This document shows, one piece after another, positions 52,718 through 63,064 of a stretch of DNA of 64,000 nucleotides. Within the stretch, counting starts at the first letter, position 1, and every line of letters begins with the position of its first letter. The position numbers and the translations under genes are program-made. The stretch covers positions 1,426,001 to 1,490,000 of the forward strand of contig CAVVXU010000005.1 in the NCBI GenBank assembly GCA_963752325.1, written 5' to 3'. The notes below the pieces were generated by a model that made no database searches, was not told the origin of the DNA, and saw only the letters and a list, made by a program, of their open reading frames with translations. Source of the DNA: CAVTJL01 sp963752325. GTDB taxonomy: Bacteria > Pseudomonadota > Alphaproteobacteria > Geminicoccales > Geminicoccaceae.

Positions 52718-54131
52718 GTGATCACGCCGAGAAAAGCGGTCGGCGCCCTTGGCGCCGCGCTCGATGAGCTCAAGGCGTTGCTGGGCGAGAGGCTCAGCTG
52801 CAATGCCTCCGTCCGCGAGCAGCATGGGCGAGGCGAGGCCCATCATCCGCCGCAACCGCCCGACGCCGTCGCGTTCGCCCGCTCGACGGAGGAGGTGGCC
52901 GCCATCGTCGGGATCTGCGGCCGGCACCGGATTCCAGTGATCCCGTTCGGCGTGGGCACGTCGCTCGAGGGCCATGTGGCGGCGGTGCGGGGCGGCGTTG
53001 CCATCGATCTGTCCGCAATGAGCGCCGTTCTCGAGGTCAATGAGGCCGATCTCGACTGTCGCGTCGAGGCCGGTGTCACGCGCAAGCAGCTGAATGCCCA
53101 TCTGCGCGATCGCGGGCTCTTCTTTCCGATCGATCCGGGCGCGGATGCCACGCTGGGTGGCATGGCGGCGACCCGCGCTTCCGGCACCAACGCCGTGCGC
53201 TACGGAACGATGCGGGAGAACGTGCTCGGCCTCACGGTCGTGCTGGCGGACGGCCGGATCGTTCGACTGGGCGGCCGCGCCAGGAAGTCGGCCGCCGGCT
53301 ACGACCTCAAGGGGCTGATGATCGGCTCGGAGGGGACGCTCGGTGTCATCACCGAGCTGGGCCTCAGGCTCCATGCCATTCCCGACGCCATCTCGGCTGC
53401 CGTTTGCACCTTCCCGAGCGTCGAGGCCGCGGTCGAGGCGGTGATCCAGACCATCCAGCTTGGCATCCCGGTGGCCCGGATCGAGCTGCTCGATGCCGTC
53501 CAGGTGCGAGCCTGCATCGCCTTCTCGAGGCTCGAGGGCCTGATCGCGGCGCCCACTCTGTTCTATGAGTTTCATGGTACCAACGCTGCCGTCGCAGAGC
53601 AGGCCCAGCTGGCCCGCGCGGCGGCGGACGGAGCATGGCGGCGGTCGCTTCGCCTGGGCGACGCATGCCGAGGAACGCAACAGGCTGTGGCAGGCACGGC
53701 ACGATGCCTACTACGCCGCCTTGGCTCTCAGGCCCGGTGGACAGGCGCTGGTGACGGATGTCTGCGTGCCGATCTCGTCCCTCGCCGCCTGCATCCGGGC
53801 GACGCAGGAGGACATCGAAGCGGCCGGCCTCCTGGCGCCGATCCTGGGCCATGTGGGCGACGGCAACTTCCATCTCGTCATGGTGCTCGATCCGAACGAC
53901 CCGTCCGAGTGGGAGCGGGCCGAGGACGTGAAGAGGCGGATGGTCGACCGGGCGCTGGCAATGGGCGGCACCTGCACGGGCGAGCACGGTATCGGCCTCG
54001 GCAAGATGCGGAGCCTCGTCCAGGAGCACGGTGACGCCGTCGAGATGATGGCGGCCATCAAGCGCGCGCTCGATCCGGCCGACATCATGAACCCCGGCAA
54101 GATCTTCGTTTTGCCCGAGGCCGGCCGATGA
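52718..54131 (+). CDS. FAD-linked oxidase, D-lactate/glycolate dehydrogenase type (one frameshift)
   Basis: This GlcD-like flavoenzyme oxidises a 2-hydroxy acid. The FAD-binding (PCMH) part shows VIPFGVGTSLEGHVAAVRGG and DPGADATLGGMAATRASGTN (about residues 60-170). The C-terminal half shows HVGDGNFHLVMVLD and GGTCTGEHGIGLGKM. The frame changes near 53630 at GAWRR to EHGGGRFAW, a single-base shift. The GTG at 52718 has the ribosome site AAGGAAGGA and gives about 470 residues in total. It is divergent from the NMT1-type importer. Confidence 0.85.
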
Positions 54132-54142
54132 GCGGCGGCATG

Positions 54143-55051
54143 CTACCAGCTGGGCAGGGCGCGGATCGCGTCGAAAACGATCGCGTGGCGTGCCACCAGC
54201 GCATCCAACGTCGGCGCATAGCCGCCTCCAACCACGCAGGCGAGCGCAACGCCACGGGCGCGGCATGCATCGAGGACCAAGCGCTCGCGCTCCGCAAGGC
54301 CCGCATCGGAAAGCGCGAGGCGGCCCAGCCGATCATCGGCATGGGGATCGACGCCTGCGTTGAGGAAGGCGAGATCCGGCTGCACGCGATCGATCAGCGA
54401 CGTCAAAGTCCGCTCGAGCGTGGTCAAATAGTCGTCGTCTGTGGTTCCCGGATCGAGGGCCACGTCGAGGTCGCTCTGGCGCTTGCGCACCGGGAAGTTG
54501 GTGCGGCAATGGACCGAGAATGTCACCACCCTCGAATCGCCCTCGAAGATGGCAGCCGTGCCGTCGCCTTGATGCACGTCGAGATCCACCACCAGGACCC
54601 GATGCACCGTGCCCTCCTCCAGGAGCAGGAGCGCCGCCACGGCCACATCGTTGAAGACGCAAAAGCCCGTGCCGCCTTCGGCGAAGGCATGATGACTGCC
54701 GCCCGCGGTGTTGCAGGCGACACCGTGCTCCAGAGCGAGCCTGGCCGTCAGCACCGTCCCGGCCGTGGCGGCCCGGCTCCGCATCGCCAGCTCCGGGCTG
54801 AGCGGCAGGCCGAGACGTCGCACGGCCTCGGGATCCAGGCGCTGCTCGAGCACAGCGGTGACATAGCTCGAGCGATGGGCGAGCTCGAGCCATGAGCGCG
54901 GTGCCGGCGATGGCTTGGCAAGCTGGGCCGGGAGGGCCAAGCCTGTATCGCTCAGATAGGCCATGAGAGCTGCGAACTTGCCCATCGGGAATCGGTGCGA
55001 CGCCGGAAGAGGTACGGTATAGGCAGGGTGGTGAACGATGGGCGAGCGCAC
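54143..55051 (-). CDS. Histone-deacetylase-family zinc hydrolase (acetylpolyamine/acetoin-utilisation type)
   Basis: The 302-residue protein (GTG at 55051, MRSPIVHHPAYTVP-) has the arginase/deacetylase fold with the zinc and catalytic residues. These are GGSHHAFAEGGTGFCVFND (His pair), VDLDVHQGDGTAAIF and a late NAGVDPHADD and VVGGGYA. Bacterial members deacetylate polyamines or other small molecules. It is intact although neighbours are frameshifted, and is convergent with the FAD oxidase. Confidence 0.92.
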   Translation of the reverse strand: MRSPIVHHPAYTVPLPASHRFPMGKFAALMAYLSDTGLALPAQLAKPSPAPRSWLELAHRSSYVTAVLEQRLDPEAVRRLGLPLSPELAMRSRAATAGTVLTARLALEHGVACNTAGGSHHAFAEGGTGFCVFNDVAVAALLLLEEGTVHRVLVVDLDVHQGDGTAAIFEGDSRVVTFSVHCRTNFPVRKRQSDLDVALDPGTTDDDYLTTLERTLTSLIDRVQPDLAFLNAGVDPHADDRLGRLALSDAGLAERERLVLDACRARGVALACVVGGGYAPTLDALVARHAIVFDAIRALPSW

Positions 55052-55119
55052 GTTGGACGCCGTTGCTTGTGTTGCGACCAGTCGGGAGACTAGCCCGCTT
55101 GGTCGTGTTCGGGGATAGG

Positions 55120-55671
55120 ATGCATGCAGAAGGCGGATCAAGCTGTGACACGAGTCGGAGAACGAGCTTGAGCCGGCTCGACACCGTGATCCACCGGCTG
55201 ATGGCGCAGCGCGCCTGTCTGGACCTCGCTTTCGACCTGATTGTGGACATGCAAGGACCTGTCGTCGAGCTGGGGCTCGGCAATGGCCGAACCTACGACC
55301 ATCTGCGAGAAAAGCTACCAGGCCGCGAGATTTTCGTCTTCGAGCGGCGCCCGGCGCCCCACCCTGGCTGCCTGCCACCCGACCACTATCTCGTGGTCGG
55401 GGACTTCGCGGCAACGGTTCCGACAGGCCTGCAGCGGATCGGGGCGCCGGCGGCGCTTCTCCATAGCGACATCGGCACGGGCGACGAGGAGCGGAACGCC
55501 CGCCTCGCCGACTGGCTCGCCCACCTGCTTCCGCCCATGCTCGCCGAAGGGGCCATTGTCCTCTCGGATCAGGCGCTGCGGACACCGGGTCTACGTCCGC
55601 TCGACCTGCCGAACGCCGTTCCGGAAGGCCGGTATTTCATGTATCGGCGCGTTCTGCCCTCAAGCGACTGA
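55120..55671 (+). CDS. Class I SAM-dependent methyltransferase
   Basis: The product of about 183 residues contains the SAM-binding motif I (VVELGLGNGRTYDHLRE) and acidic motif II (IFVFERRPAPHP). LLHSDIGTGDEERNA and an LPPMLAEGAIVLSDQ strand follow. The substrate is unknown. The ATG at 55120 is a tentative start (an in-frame GTG lies at 55105). It is divergent from the deacetylase gene and precedes an MBL-fold hydrolase in the same direction. Confidence 0.82.
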   Translation: MHAEGGSSCDTSRRTSLSRLDTVIHRLMAQRACLDLAFDLIVDMQGPVVELGLGNGRTYDHLREKLPGREIFVFERRPAPHPGCLPPDHYLVVGDFAATVPTGLQRIGAPAALLHSDIGTGDEERNARLADWLAHLLPPMLAEGAIVLSDQALRTPGLRPLDLPNAVPEGRYFMYRRVLPSSD

Positions 55672-55740
55672 GCGCCCATGAGGTTGCCCGGGCCTTCCAT
55701 TCCTGCTTCTCTCACCGCAGAGGGCCCAACGAGGAGGGGC

Positions 55741-56580
55741 ATGGCGGCGAAGCGGGAGTTCTCCGCCCGGTTGTGGGGCGTTCGCGGCACCATTCCCTGC
55801 CCGGGGCGCAAGACGGTGCGCTACGGCGGGAATACCGCCTGCGTGGAAATTCTCTGCGCCGGCCGCCGCATCATCCTCGACGCGGGCACTGGATTACGCA
55901 CGCTCGGCAATGCGATGCTGGTGGGTGACCAGCCGGTCGTGGCGCATATCCTGCTCTCTCACACCCACGTCGATCACATCACGGGCCTGCCCTTCTTCCG
56001 ACCCGCCTACCGGCAGGGCAACCGTTTCGAGCTGTGGAATGGACATCTGCGACGCCAGAACCGCGACCTGGAAAGCGTGCTCTGCAGCCTTATGGATTCG
56101 CCGTTCTTCCCAGTGCCGCTGGGCATCATGCATGCAAGCATGACCTTCCACGACTTCGACGCCGGCGTGACGCTCCACCCCTACGATGACGTCGCCGTGC
56201 GGACTGCTGCCCTCAACCATCCAGGCGGCGCCACGGCCTATCGCATCGAGTTCGACGGCCGGTCGATCTGCTATGTCACTGACACCGAGCATCCTGAGCG
56301 TGGACGGGACGCGCGGATCGTCGAGTTGATCGCGGGCAGCGAGATCGTCATCTACGACGCCACGTTCACCGACGAGGAGTATCCGCGCTTCAAGGGCTGG
56401 GGTCACTCGACATGGCAGGAGGGCGTCCGGCTCTGCGAGGAGGCGGGTGCGGGCCGGCTTGTCACCTTCCATCATCTGCCAGAGCACGACGACGTCGAGC
56501 TCGACAGGATCGCCGTGGCGCTTGCCGAGGCCCGCCCAGGATCCCTGGTCGGACGCGAGGGCTTGGTTCTGGAGCCTTGA
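55741..56580 (+). CDS. Metallo-beta-lactamase-fold hydrolase
   Basis: The 279-residue protein has the MBL zinc site HTHVDH (in LLSHTHVDHITGLPFF), further ligands in ALNHPGG and YVTDTEH, and GWGHSTWQE plus FHHLPEHDD near the end. It resembles the PhnP/RNase Z-like branch of phosphodiesterase-type hydrolases. The ATG at 55741 has a strong ribosome site (GAGGAGGGG), so the upstream open frame from 55678 is not used. The function is not assigned further. Confidence 0.9.
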   Translation: MAAKREFSARLWGVRGTIPCPGRKTVRYGGNTACVEILCAGRRIILDAGTGLRTLGNAMLVGDQPVVAHILLSHTHVDHITGLPFFRPAYRQGNRFELWNGHLRRQNRDLESVLCSLMDSPFFPVPLGIMHASMTFHDFDAGVTLHPYDDVAVRTAALNHPGGATAYRIEFDGRSICYVTDTEHPERGRDARIVELIAGSEIVIYDATFTDEEYPRFKGWGHSTWQEGVRLCEEAGAGRLVTFHHLPEHDDVELDRIAVALAEARPGSLVGREGLVLEP

Positions 56581-56602
56581 GCGCTCCCCGAGCCTCCAGG
56601 CC

Positions 56603-57464
56603 GTGCTCGTGACCCACCCGCGCTGGCGAAGCCTGTGGCTTAGGCTGGGTACCCTCACGGGCATCGCGCAGGGTGGGTTCTTTATCCCCTTTCGCCACGC
56701 CGCATCATGTCATCCGATCAGCTACCCCTTCATCGAGGAGCGGCTGCGGGCAGCGGAACCGGCCTTTTTGAGCCTGCTTGGCGAGATCGACGGACATGGC
56801 GCCTCTCTAGCCCCGCTGAAGGGCCCGGCGCCGGAGCCTCGGCTCGACCAGGACTGGTTCGCCCGCCTCGATGCCGCGGCCGCGTACGCCATGGTCCGCC
56901 GCCTTCGACCTCGCCGCATCGTCGAGGTGGGCTCGGGGCACTCGACCCGCTTCATGACGCGAGCGCTCCGCGACGGCAGCATCGATGCCGAGGTCACATG
57001 CATCGATCCGTCACCCCGCGCAGCCCTCTCGGGGCTGGCGGTGCGACACCTGCCCACGCTGGTGCAGGATGCCGACGATGAGGCCTTCTCGGCGCTGGCC
57101 GACGGCGACATCCTCTTCGTCGAACTCGAGCCACGTGGCCATGCCGGGCAGCGATGTGGACCATCTGCTGAACCATCGGCTGCCGCGCCTTGCCAACGGC
57201 GTCGTCGTTCACATCCACGACGTCCTGCTGCCCGACCCCTATCCGGTAAGCTGGGCTTGGCGCGGCTACAACGAGCAGCTCCTCGTCGCAGCCCTGCTGC
57301 AGGGAGGAAGCGTCGAACCGCTCTTCGCCAGCCACTATGTCGTGACCCGCATGGCCGAGCGGCTCGACGCGTCGGTGATCGCCAGCACTGCCCTTGATCG
57401 CAGGTGCGCTCGAGACGAGCTTGTGGCTGCGCAAGACCGCGCGCTGACGACGGAAGCGCTCTAG
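56603..57464 (+). CDS. Class I SAM-dependent methyltransferase (one frameshift)
   Basis: The protein of about 286 residues has motif I VEVGSGHSTRFMTRAL and motif II VTCIDPSPRAAL, followed by GDILFVDSSHVAMPGSDVD once one extra A at 57123-57124 is removed. The C-terminal part HIHDVLLPDPYPVSWAWRGY is in the shifted frame. A GTG at 56603 or 56609 starts it. Such enzymes methylate small molecules or surface glycans; the substrate is not evident. Its end touches the convergent family-5 binding-protein gene. Confidence 0.8.
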
Positions 57465-59296
57465 CTCGCTCGCGAACCAGAAGGTATCAGGTCGATAGAT
57501 GCCGATCTGGGCACGAGGATCCCAGTTGTAGAGACCCTCCTTCGGCACGTTGACCATGTTCCGGCGCATGGCGATCGGCTGCTTGACATTGGCCACGGTG
57601 CCGATCGTGAAGCATTCGGGCGCATAGATGTCGAGCATCTTCTTCCAGATCTCCCGGCGCTGCTCCGTGGTCTCGGAGACGTTCCAGTCCTGGAACAGCT
57701 CGAGCAGCCGCTTGGCAGCCGGATCGGCGGGCGGCTCGCCTGCCTGCCCCTTCGTCTCGTAGTATTGGCCCCATTTGGGCCATTGCGGCTGATCCGCCTG
57801 GCTCGTGGGGGCGAAAGCGCTCGGGCTCCAATCGGCCGTCGGGACGCCGTTCTCGATCCCGTACCAGATCGTCATCAGCGCCTCGCCCGAGAAGATCCGA
57901 TTGCGCAAGACCTCCCGATCCGACGGCTTGGTGTGGATGACGAAAGCCGATCTTGCGCCAGCTATCGCGAACCAGCTCCAGCACATCGGACTGCTCGCTG
58001 TCCTCCCCGGCAGTCTCGACGATGAGCTCCATGGGTCGCCCATCCTCGAGCTTGCGTACTCCGTTGGAATCCGGCGCGCTCGAGCCCGACCTCGTCGAGA
58101 AGGGCATTCGCCTTCTTCACGATCATAGCCGAGGCCCGGCCTCGCCGATCGCCCTGGTGTAGAAGGGGCTGTCGTCGAGGATCGTGTTGTTGGCCGGCGT
58201 CGCGAGGCCGAAATAGAGATACTGGTTGATCGCGTCCCGATCGAGCCCATGCGACAGCGCCAAGCGGAACCGCCTGTCGCGAAAAAGCTTCTGCCAGACG
58301 GGATCAGCCGCGTTGAGATTGGGGTGGAGCGCCAGATGCGCGCTGCGCGCCTCGCGCCAGAGAAGCGTCGTCAGGCCGCTCCGTTTCTCGCTCTCTTTCA
58401 GGAACGTGTAGTCCTTGAAGGCGATGCCGCGGAACTGGAGATCCGTCTGGCCCGCGCCCGTCTTGATGGGAATGAGCTTGCTCTCGACGACCTCGAGGGT
58501 GAACTGGTCGAAATAGGGTAGCTGCTGACCATTCGCGTCGACGCGGTGGAAATGCGGGTTCCGGACGGCGACGTAGCGGTCGGCCGGTGGTGGCGTCGTC
58601 AGCATCCAGGGCTGCAACGTCGGCAGATCCGGATTGTCGAACTTGTCCATCCGCTCGCGGCGGCCGAAGAGCTGCGCCCAGTCCCGCGAGGTGGTCGCCT
58701 GGACCATGGCCTCCAGCTTGGCCGGATCGGCGTACTTGATGTGGAACTGCTTCAGATAGTGCGCCGGCATGTAGATGAACTCGGGCGATGCCGCCGCGAC
58801 CATCGGGATGAAGTTCGGGATTGGGCCGGGACCAGCTGTAGCGGATGGTCCGCTCGTCCAGGACCTCGACCTTCGGCGCCTCACCCTCGACCAGCATCGT
58901 GATCGGCGGCCCCGTCGGCCTGAGCTTCCGATCGAGAGCGACGTCCTCCCAGTAGAAGCGGAGGTCCTCCGTCGTGAACGGATGTCCATCGGACCAGCGA
59001 TGGCCACGTCGGAGATGGAAGGTGAAGACGCGGCCGCTCTCAACGTCGTAGGATGCCAAGATGTCCGCAAACACATCGAGGTTGGGCATGTAGTTTACGA
59101 GCCGTGCATGCCCGAATACAAAGAGAAGACGGGTATCCTTGGCGCGTTGCACCAGCATCCGAAGCGTGCCGCCCGGCTTGCCGATCCTCGGGATGTCGGA
59201 GAGAACCAGCGGCTCTTCCGGAGGCGCTGCGCGCGCCGGAATGCTTCTGAGGGCGAGAAGCCCCACGGATGATGCGAGGAGATGCCGTCTTTTCAT
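57461..59296 (-). pseudogene. Oligopeptide-type (family 5) ABC substrate-binding protein, broken by several frameshifts
   Basis: From the ATG at 59296 the product has a signal (MKRRHLLASSVGLLALRS) and the family 5 fold: HLRRGHRWSDGHPFTTEDLR, then MPAHYLKQFHIKYADPAKL, then DRRFRLALSHGLDRDAINQY, then RKLEDGRPMELIVETAGED, and PRAQIGIYRPDTFWF near the end. The pieces lie in different frames, with shifts near 58825, 58125, 58075 and 57955 and probably one near the stop. Full span is about 610 codons, normal for the family. It follows the ATPase gene by 66 bp; no permease genes are in the window. Confidence 0.82.
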
Positions 59297-59362
59297 TCTC
59301 GTTCTCACGCCTGGACCCTGACCAAGTGATGCGGGCCGACCTCTCGCAGCACGCCGCTAGCC

Positions 59363-60310
59363 TCAGCTAAGACCATAGGGAGCGGGCCATTCGGCGGGAT
59401 CCGAGGCCTTGCTGGCGAGCAGCGCCGCGAGGTCGAGCGAGGTTTCCGGATCCGGCTCCGGCACCGCCGCGAGCAACGCCTTCGTGTAGGGGTGCGTCGG
59501 ATGGCTGAAGAGCCGCTCCGTTGGCGCGATCTCGACCATCCGTCCCGCGCACATCACACCGATCCGGTTGGCAATGTATTTCACGACGGCGAGGTTGTGG
59601 GAGATGAAAAGATAGGTCAACCCGAGCTCGGCCTGGAGATCCTTGAGCAGGTTCAAGATCTGGGCCTGCACCGAGACGTCGAGGGCGGATACCGGCTCGT
59701 CGCAGATCAGGAGCTGCGGCTCGAGCGCCAGAGCGCGGGCGATCCCGATCCGTTGGCGTTGGCCGCCGGAGAAGCTGTGCGGGTAGCGTCGCAGGTAGCG
59801 CGGGTCCAAGCCGACGGCACTGATGAGTGCCTTCACGCGCTCGACACGCTCTCGGGCACTGCCGATGCCATGGATCACGAGAGGCTCCTCGACGATGTCG
59901 AGGACCGTCATCCGTGGATTCAACGACCCGAAGGGATCCTGGAAGATATACTGGATCTTCCGGCGAAAGCTCGGCAGATCCGCCTCGCCCAGCTGCAGCA
60001 CGTCGATTGGACCGTCCCGGTCGTGGAAGACGATCTGACCCGTATCGACATTGACCGCCCGCATGATGATCTTGCTTACGGTGGTCTTGCCCGAGCCGCT
60101 CTCTCCGACGATGGCGAAGCTCTCGCCTCGGGCGATCTCGAAGCTGACGTCATCGACAGCAATGATCTCCAGCCCTTCTCCGCCGAACCAGCCTGAACGC
60201 CGGGTGAGAAAGGTCTTGCGGAGTCCATCGACCGTGAGGAGCGGTCCCTTGGAAGGCGCCCTGTCGGCTCGCTGGCCGAGCTTCAGCACGGCGCTCGCCT
60301 CGGCCGACAC
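59363..60310 (-). CDS. Oligopeptide-type ABC transporter ATP-binding protein, OppF/DppF half
   Basis: The 315-residue frame has Walker A GESGSGKTT, the Q loop YIFQDPFGSLNPRM, the signature FSGGQRQRIGIARALAL, Walker B LLICDEPVSALD and the oligo-domain tail HPTHPYTKALLAAVPEPDP. The upstream gene reads into this frame if one base near 60345 is corrected (LHTPPGERLVALREV leads straight into it). The native protein is therefore probably a single two-domain ATPase of about 600 residues, like GsiA/YejF. Confidence 0.88.
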   Translation of the reverse strand: MSAEASAVLKLGQRADRAPSKGPLLTVDGLRKTFLTRRSGWFGGEGLEIIAVDDVSFEIARGESFAIVGESGSGKTTVSKIIMRAVNVDTGQIVFHDRDGPIDVLQLGEADLPSFRRKIQYIFQDPFGSLNPRMTVLDIVEEPLVIHGIGSARERVERVKALISAVGLDPRYLRRYPHSFSGGQRQRIGIARALALEPQLLICDEPVSALDVSVQAQILNLLKDLQAELGLTYLFISHNLAVVKYIANRIGVMCAGRMVEIAPTERLFSHPTHPYTKALLAAVPEPDPETSLDLAALLASKASDPAEWPAPYGLS

Positions 60311-60332
60311 CTCTCGCAGAGCGACCAGTCGC

Positions 60333-61163
60333 TCACCAGGGGGCGTGTGGAGCCTGCGGGACAGCCCGCATCAGGGCTTTGAGATAGGGATGCTCGGGCC
60401 GTGCCAGCAGCTCGCGGCACGGCCCGCTCTCGACGACGCGGCCCCGATACATGACCACGGTGGAGTCGGCGATGTTGGCAACGATCCCCAGATCGTGCGT
60501 GATGAAGAGGATCGCCATGCCCAGCTCTTCCTGAAGGTCCTTCATGAGCTTCAGGATCTGCGCCTGGATGGTGACGTCGAGCGCCGTCGTGGGCTCGTCC
60601 GCGACCAACAGCGCGGGATGGCAAATCAGGGCCATGGCGATCATCGCGCGCTGCCGCAGGCCGCCCGAGAGCTCGAAGGTATAGGAGGCGTAGGCGCGGG
60701 CCGGGTCCGGAAAGCCGACCTTGGCCAGCATGTCGATCGTCTGCTCACGCACCTCCGCGGCCGATGCCGGGCGATGCGTCGCCAGCGCCTCGCCGACCTG
60801 ATCGCCGATCGTATGAAGGGGCGAGAGCGAGCTCATCGGCTCCTGGAAGATAATCGAGATCCGGCCACCACGGATGCTTCGCCGCAGGGGGTCGTCGTCA
60901 TCGAGCGCAGCGAGGTCCACTGGCCCTCGATTGGATTGGGGATCGTCGAAGCGGATGGCCCCGCGCGTCACGCGCGCATTGGACGGCAGGATGCCGAGGA
61001 CGGCCTTCGAGACCACGGTCTTGCCCGAGCCGCTCTCGCCAACCAAGGCGACGGTCCGATCACGTGGCACCTCCAAGGTGGCGCCCTTCACGGCCTGCAC
61101 CTCGCCCTCGTCGGCCGCGAAGGATACGCACAGATCCTCAATCGTCAGCAGCGGTCCCGTCAT
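60333..61163 (-). CDS. Oligopeptide-type ABC transporter ATP-binding protein, OppD/DppD half
   Basis: The 276-residue frame has Walker A GESGSGKTV, the Q loop SIIFQEPMSSLSPLH, the signature LSGGLRQRAMIAMAL, Walker B LLVADEPTTALD and HPYLKALMRAVP. It stops early at APHAPW because of a shift near 60345. In the next frame the normal linker continues into the OppF half at 59363-60310. Its ATG overlaps the stop of the upstream polysaccharide deacetylase gene (ATGA), tying the ATPase to the glycan-related genes. Confidence 0.88.
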   Translation of the reverse strand: MTGPLLTIEDLCVSFAADEGEVQAVKGATLEVPRDRTVALVGESGSGKTVVSKAVLGILPSNARVTRGAIRFDDPQSNRGPVDLAALDDDDPLRRSIRGGRISIIFQEPMSSLSPLHTIGDQVGEALATHRPASAAEVREQTIDMLAKVGFPDPARAYASYTFELSGGLRQRAMIAMALICHPALLVADEPTTALDVTIQAQILKLMKDLQEELGMAILFITHDLGIVANIADSTVVMYRGRVVESGPCRELLARPEHPYLKALMRAVPQAPHAPW

Positions 61164-61903
61164 CCCCCCTCCCGGACCAGATCGGCGGCCCGCACCATGC
61201 GAGCTTTCGGGTGTTTCATGATGACGGTCAACAGGCGATCGAGCTCAGCGAACCCCAACGCGTCCATCACCACGTGATGGCTCAGGATTCCGATCGGCTC
61301 GGAAGCGTGGGTCCGAACGAGCAAGGCGAGCGTCGAGGCGAGCGAGACGAGCGGCAGGACACGACGCGTGCTCCGCCAGTCGACGATGTCCAGGTGAGCG
61401 TGGAGATGTCGTAGCTCCGCCATCTCGGCACCGCCCGGCATCAGGCCAGCCGGAGAGCACCTCGAAACCGAGGGATGGCAACCGCTCGAGCGATCGGCTC
61501 CTCGATCCTGTTCCACGGCGGCACCATGACGGGCAGGAAGCGCGCACCGAAGGCGACGGCGAGCCGGTCACGGCCGGCCGCGAGGTGGCGGATCAGACGA
61601 TCCGTAGCCTCCGCACGCCCCAAGCTCGATCTTCCGCTGTCCCGGCCGCGCGTGATTCTCGTGGGCCCAGCCGTGCTGCAGGACATCGACCAGCGCACTG
61701 CTCCAGCAATTGCCCCGATCGTTGCGGCATCAAGCCAGGCGGGCACCACGGCAAGCGCCAGCGGCGCGGAATGCCGAGCCGCGAGCTCGAGCAACGGATC
61801 GAGCGTCGGCTCGAGTCGGCCCGCATCGTCGTCGCGCCACCAGAACCGGACGGGAGACGGCAGCCTCGTCGAGGGCATCGAGGAGCGATGCCGCCTCAGC
61901 CAT
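61160..61903 (-). pseudogene. Polysaccharide-deacetylase-family protein, frameshifted
   Basis: The family core RFWWRDDDAGRLEPTLDPLL, ALAVVPAWLD, a deacetylase-like HGWAHENH-type segment (disrupted), GARFLPVMVPPWNRI and a C-terminal LSHHVVMDALGFAELDRLL are all present but split among frames, with shifts near 61865, 61670 and 61470. The natural ATG is at 61903 (MAEAASLLDALDEAA), overlapping the upstream glycosyltransferase stop. The stop overlaps the ABC ATPase start. The probable role is deacetylation of a cell-surface or exported glycan. Confidence 0.72.
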
Positions 61904-63064
61904 GCTCTGCCCTTTGCCCAAGCGTGATGAGGAGATCGGCGGAGCGCTCCGCGCCGTCGATCCGGATCGAGGCTGGCCGCCGCCATGTCGAGGGCGAGCG
62001 CTTTGTCGATCGCCGCAGCAAGACGAGCCTGCGTCCAGCTCGCTCTCCGGAACCACGGTAGCGAGCCCGCGCTTGGCAAGCCATGTCGCGCGCACCGTCT
62101 GCTCGTCCTCGCCCGCTGCCGCGAAGGGCACGAGGACCATCGGCGTGGCGCAGAGGAGGGCCTCGACGGTCGTATTGTAACCCGCCTGGGAGATCGAGAT
62201 GGCGGCCGTCGCGACGAGGTCGATAAGGCCGTCGCGAAAGCGCTCGATCGTCACGTCGCGCGGCAGGTCGCGCTCGAGCATGATCGCGTCGGCCTCCGAC
62301 AGCCGGGACCCGGTAACAAGGCGCCAGGGCGCCTCACGCAGCCGGCAGCTCGGGCGGGCGGCCAGGGCGCGTCCGCAGCAGCGCTGCCCCCACCGCGCCG
62401 CCGCCGGCCGAGACCAGCACGCCCAGTCGCTGTCGCGGCGATGGCGGTCGCCCCGCCTCGGCCACATAGCCCGTGTGGACCACCTCCGGCGTCAGCTCCG
62501 CCAGCCAGCGGAAAGGTCGCGGCGAACGGAAGCAGCGCCTCGTCGCCATGGACCAGGACAAGCTGATACCAGTCGTTGCAGAGATCGCGCATGTGCTCGA
62601 GCTTCTGCGGGTCGTGCTTGGTCACGAGGATGTCGCGGACCGAGGACGCCACCGGGACGCCACGCGACCGCGCGCGCTCGAGCAGCGGCAGCAGCTCCCG
62701 CTCGAAGCTGACGTCGCCCGAAGGGAAACATCTCCGTCAGCAGGAGCGTGGGTCGGAGCGCATCGAACGCATCGAGGAAGCAGCCGACGGCGCTCCTGCC
62801 ACAGTCTCGTCCGCGACCGGCGCTCCGCTCTCGTCGACGAGGCCGCCGAAAGCGTCGGATCGGCGGCGCTCATCGGCGGCAGCTGCAGGAGCCGCACCCC
62901 GGCCGCCATCGGCCAGGGAACGGGCAGCCCCCCGCTGACGACGACGACCTCGACGCCTCGCCGGCCGAGGGCCGCGGCCAACAGCAAGGGCGCGCCGCAG
63001 ATGGCCCGTGCCGAGCAGGTGCTGGACCCAAAGAAGGCACCGCTGACCGTCGCGCGTCAGCCAT
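61896..63064 (-). pseudogene. Glycosyltransferase (MurG/GT28-like), frameshifted
   Basis: Pieces of one glycosyltransferase are visible in order: WVQHLLGTGHLRRALLLAAA, VVSGGLPVPWPM, LLTEMFPFGRRQLR, VRDILVTKHDPQKLEHMRDL, VLVSAGGGAVGAALL, and the donor-binding ISISQAGYNTTVEALLCAT with VPFAAAGEDEQTVRA. At least five frame changes are needed (for example near 63045, 62860, 62720, 62530 and 62345). The span of about 390 codons is normal. The ATG at 63064 overlaps the histidine-phosphatase stop and its TGA overlaps the deacetylase ATG. Confidence 0.75.
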
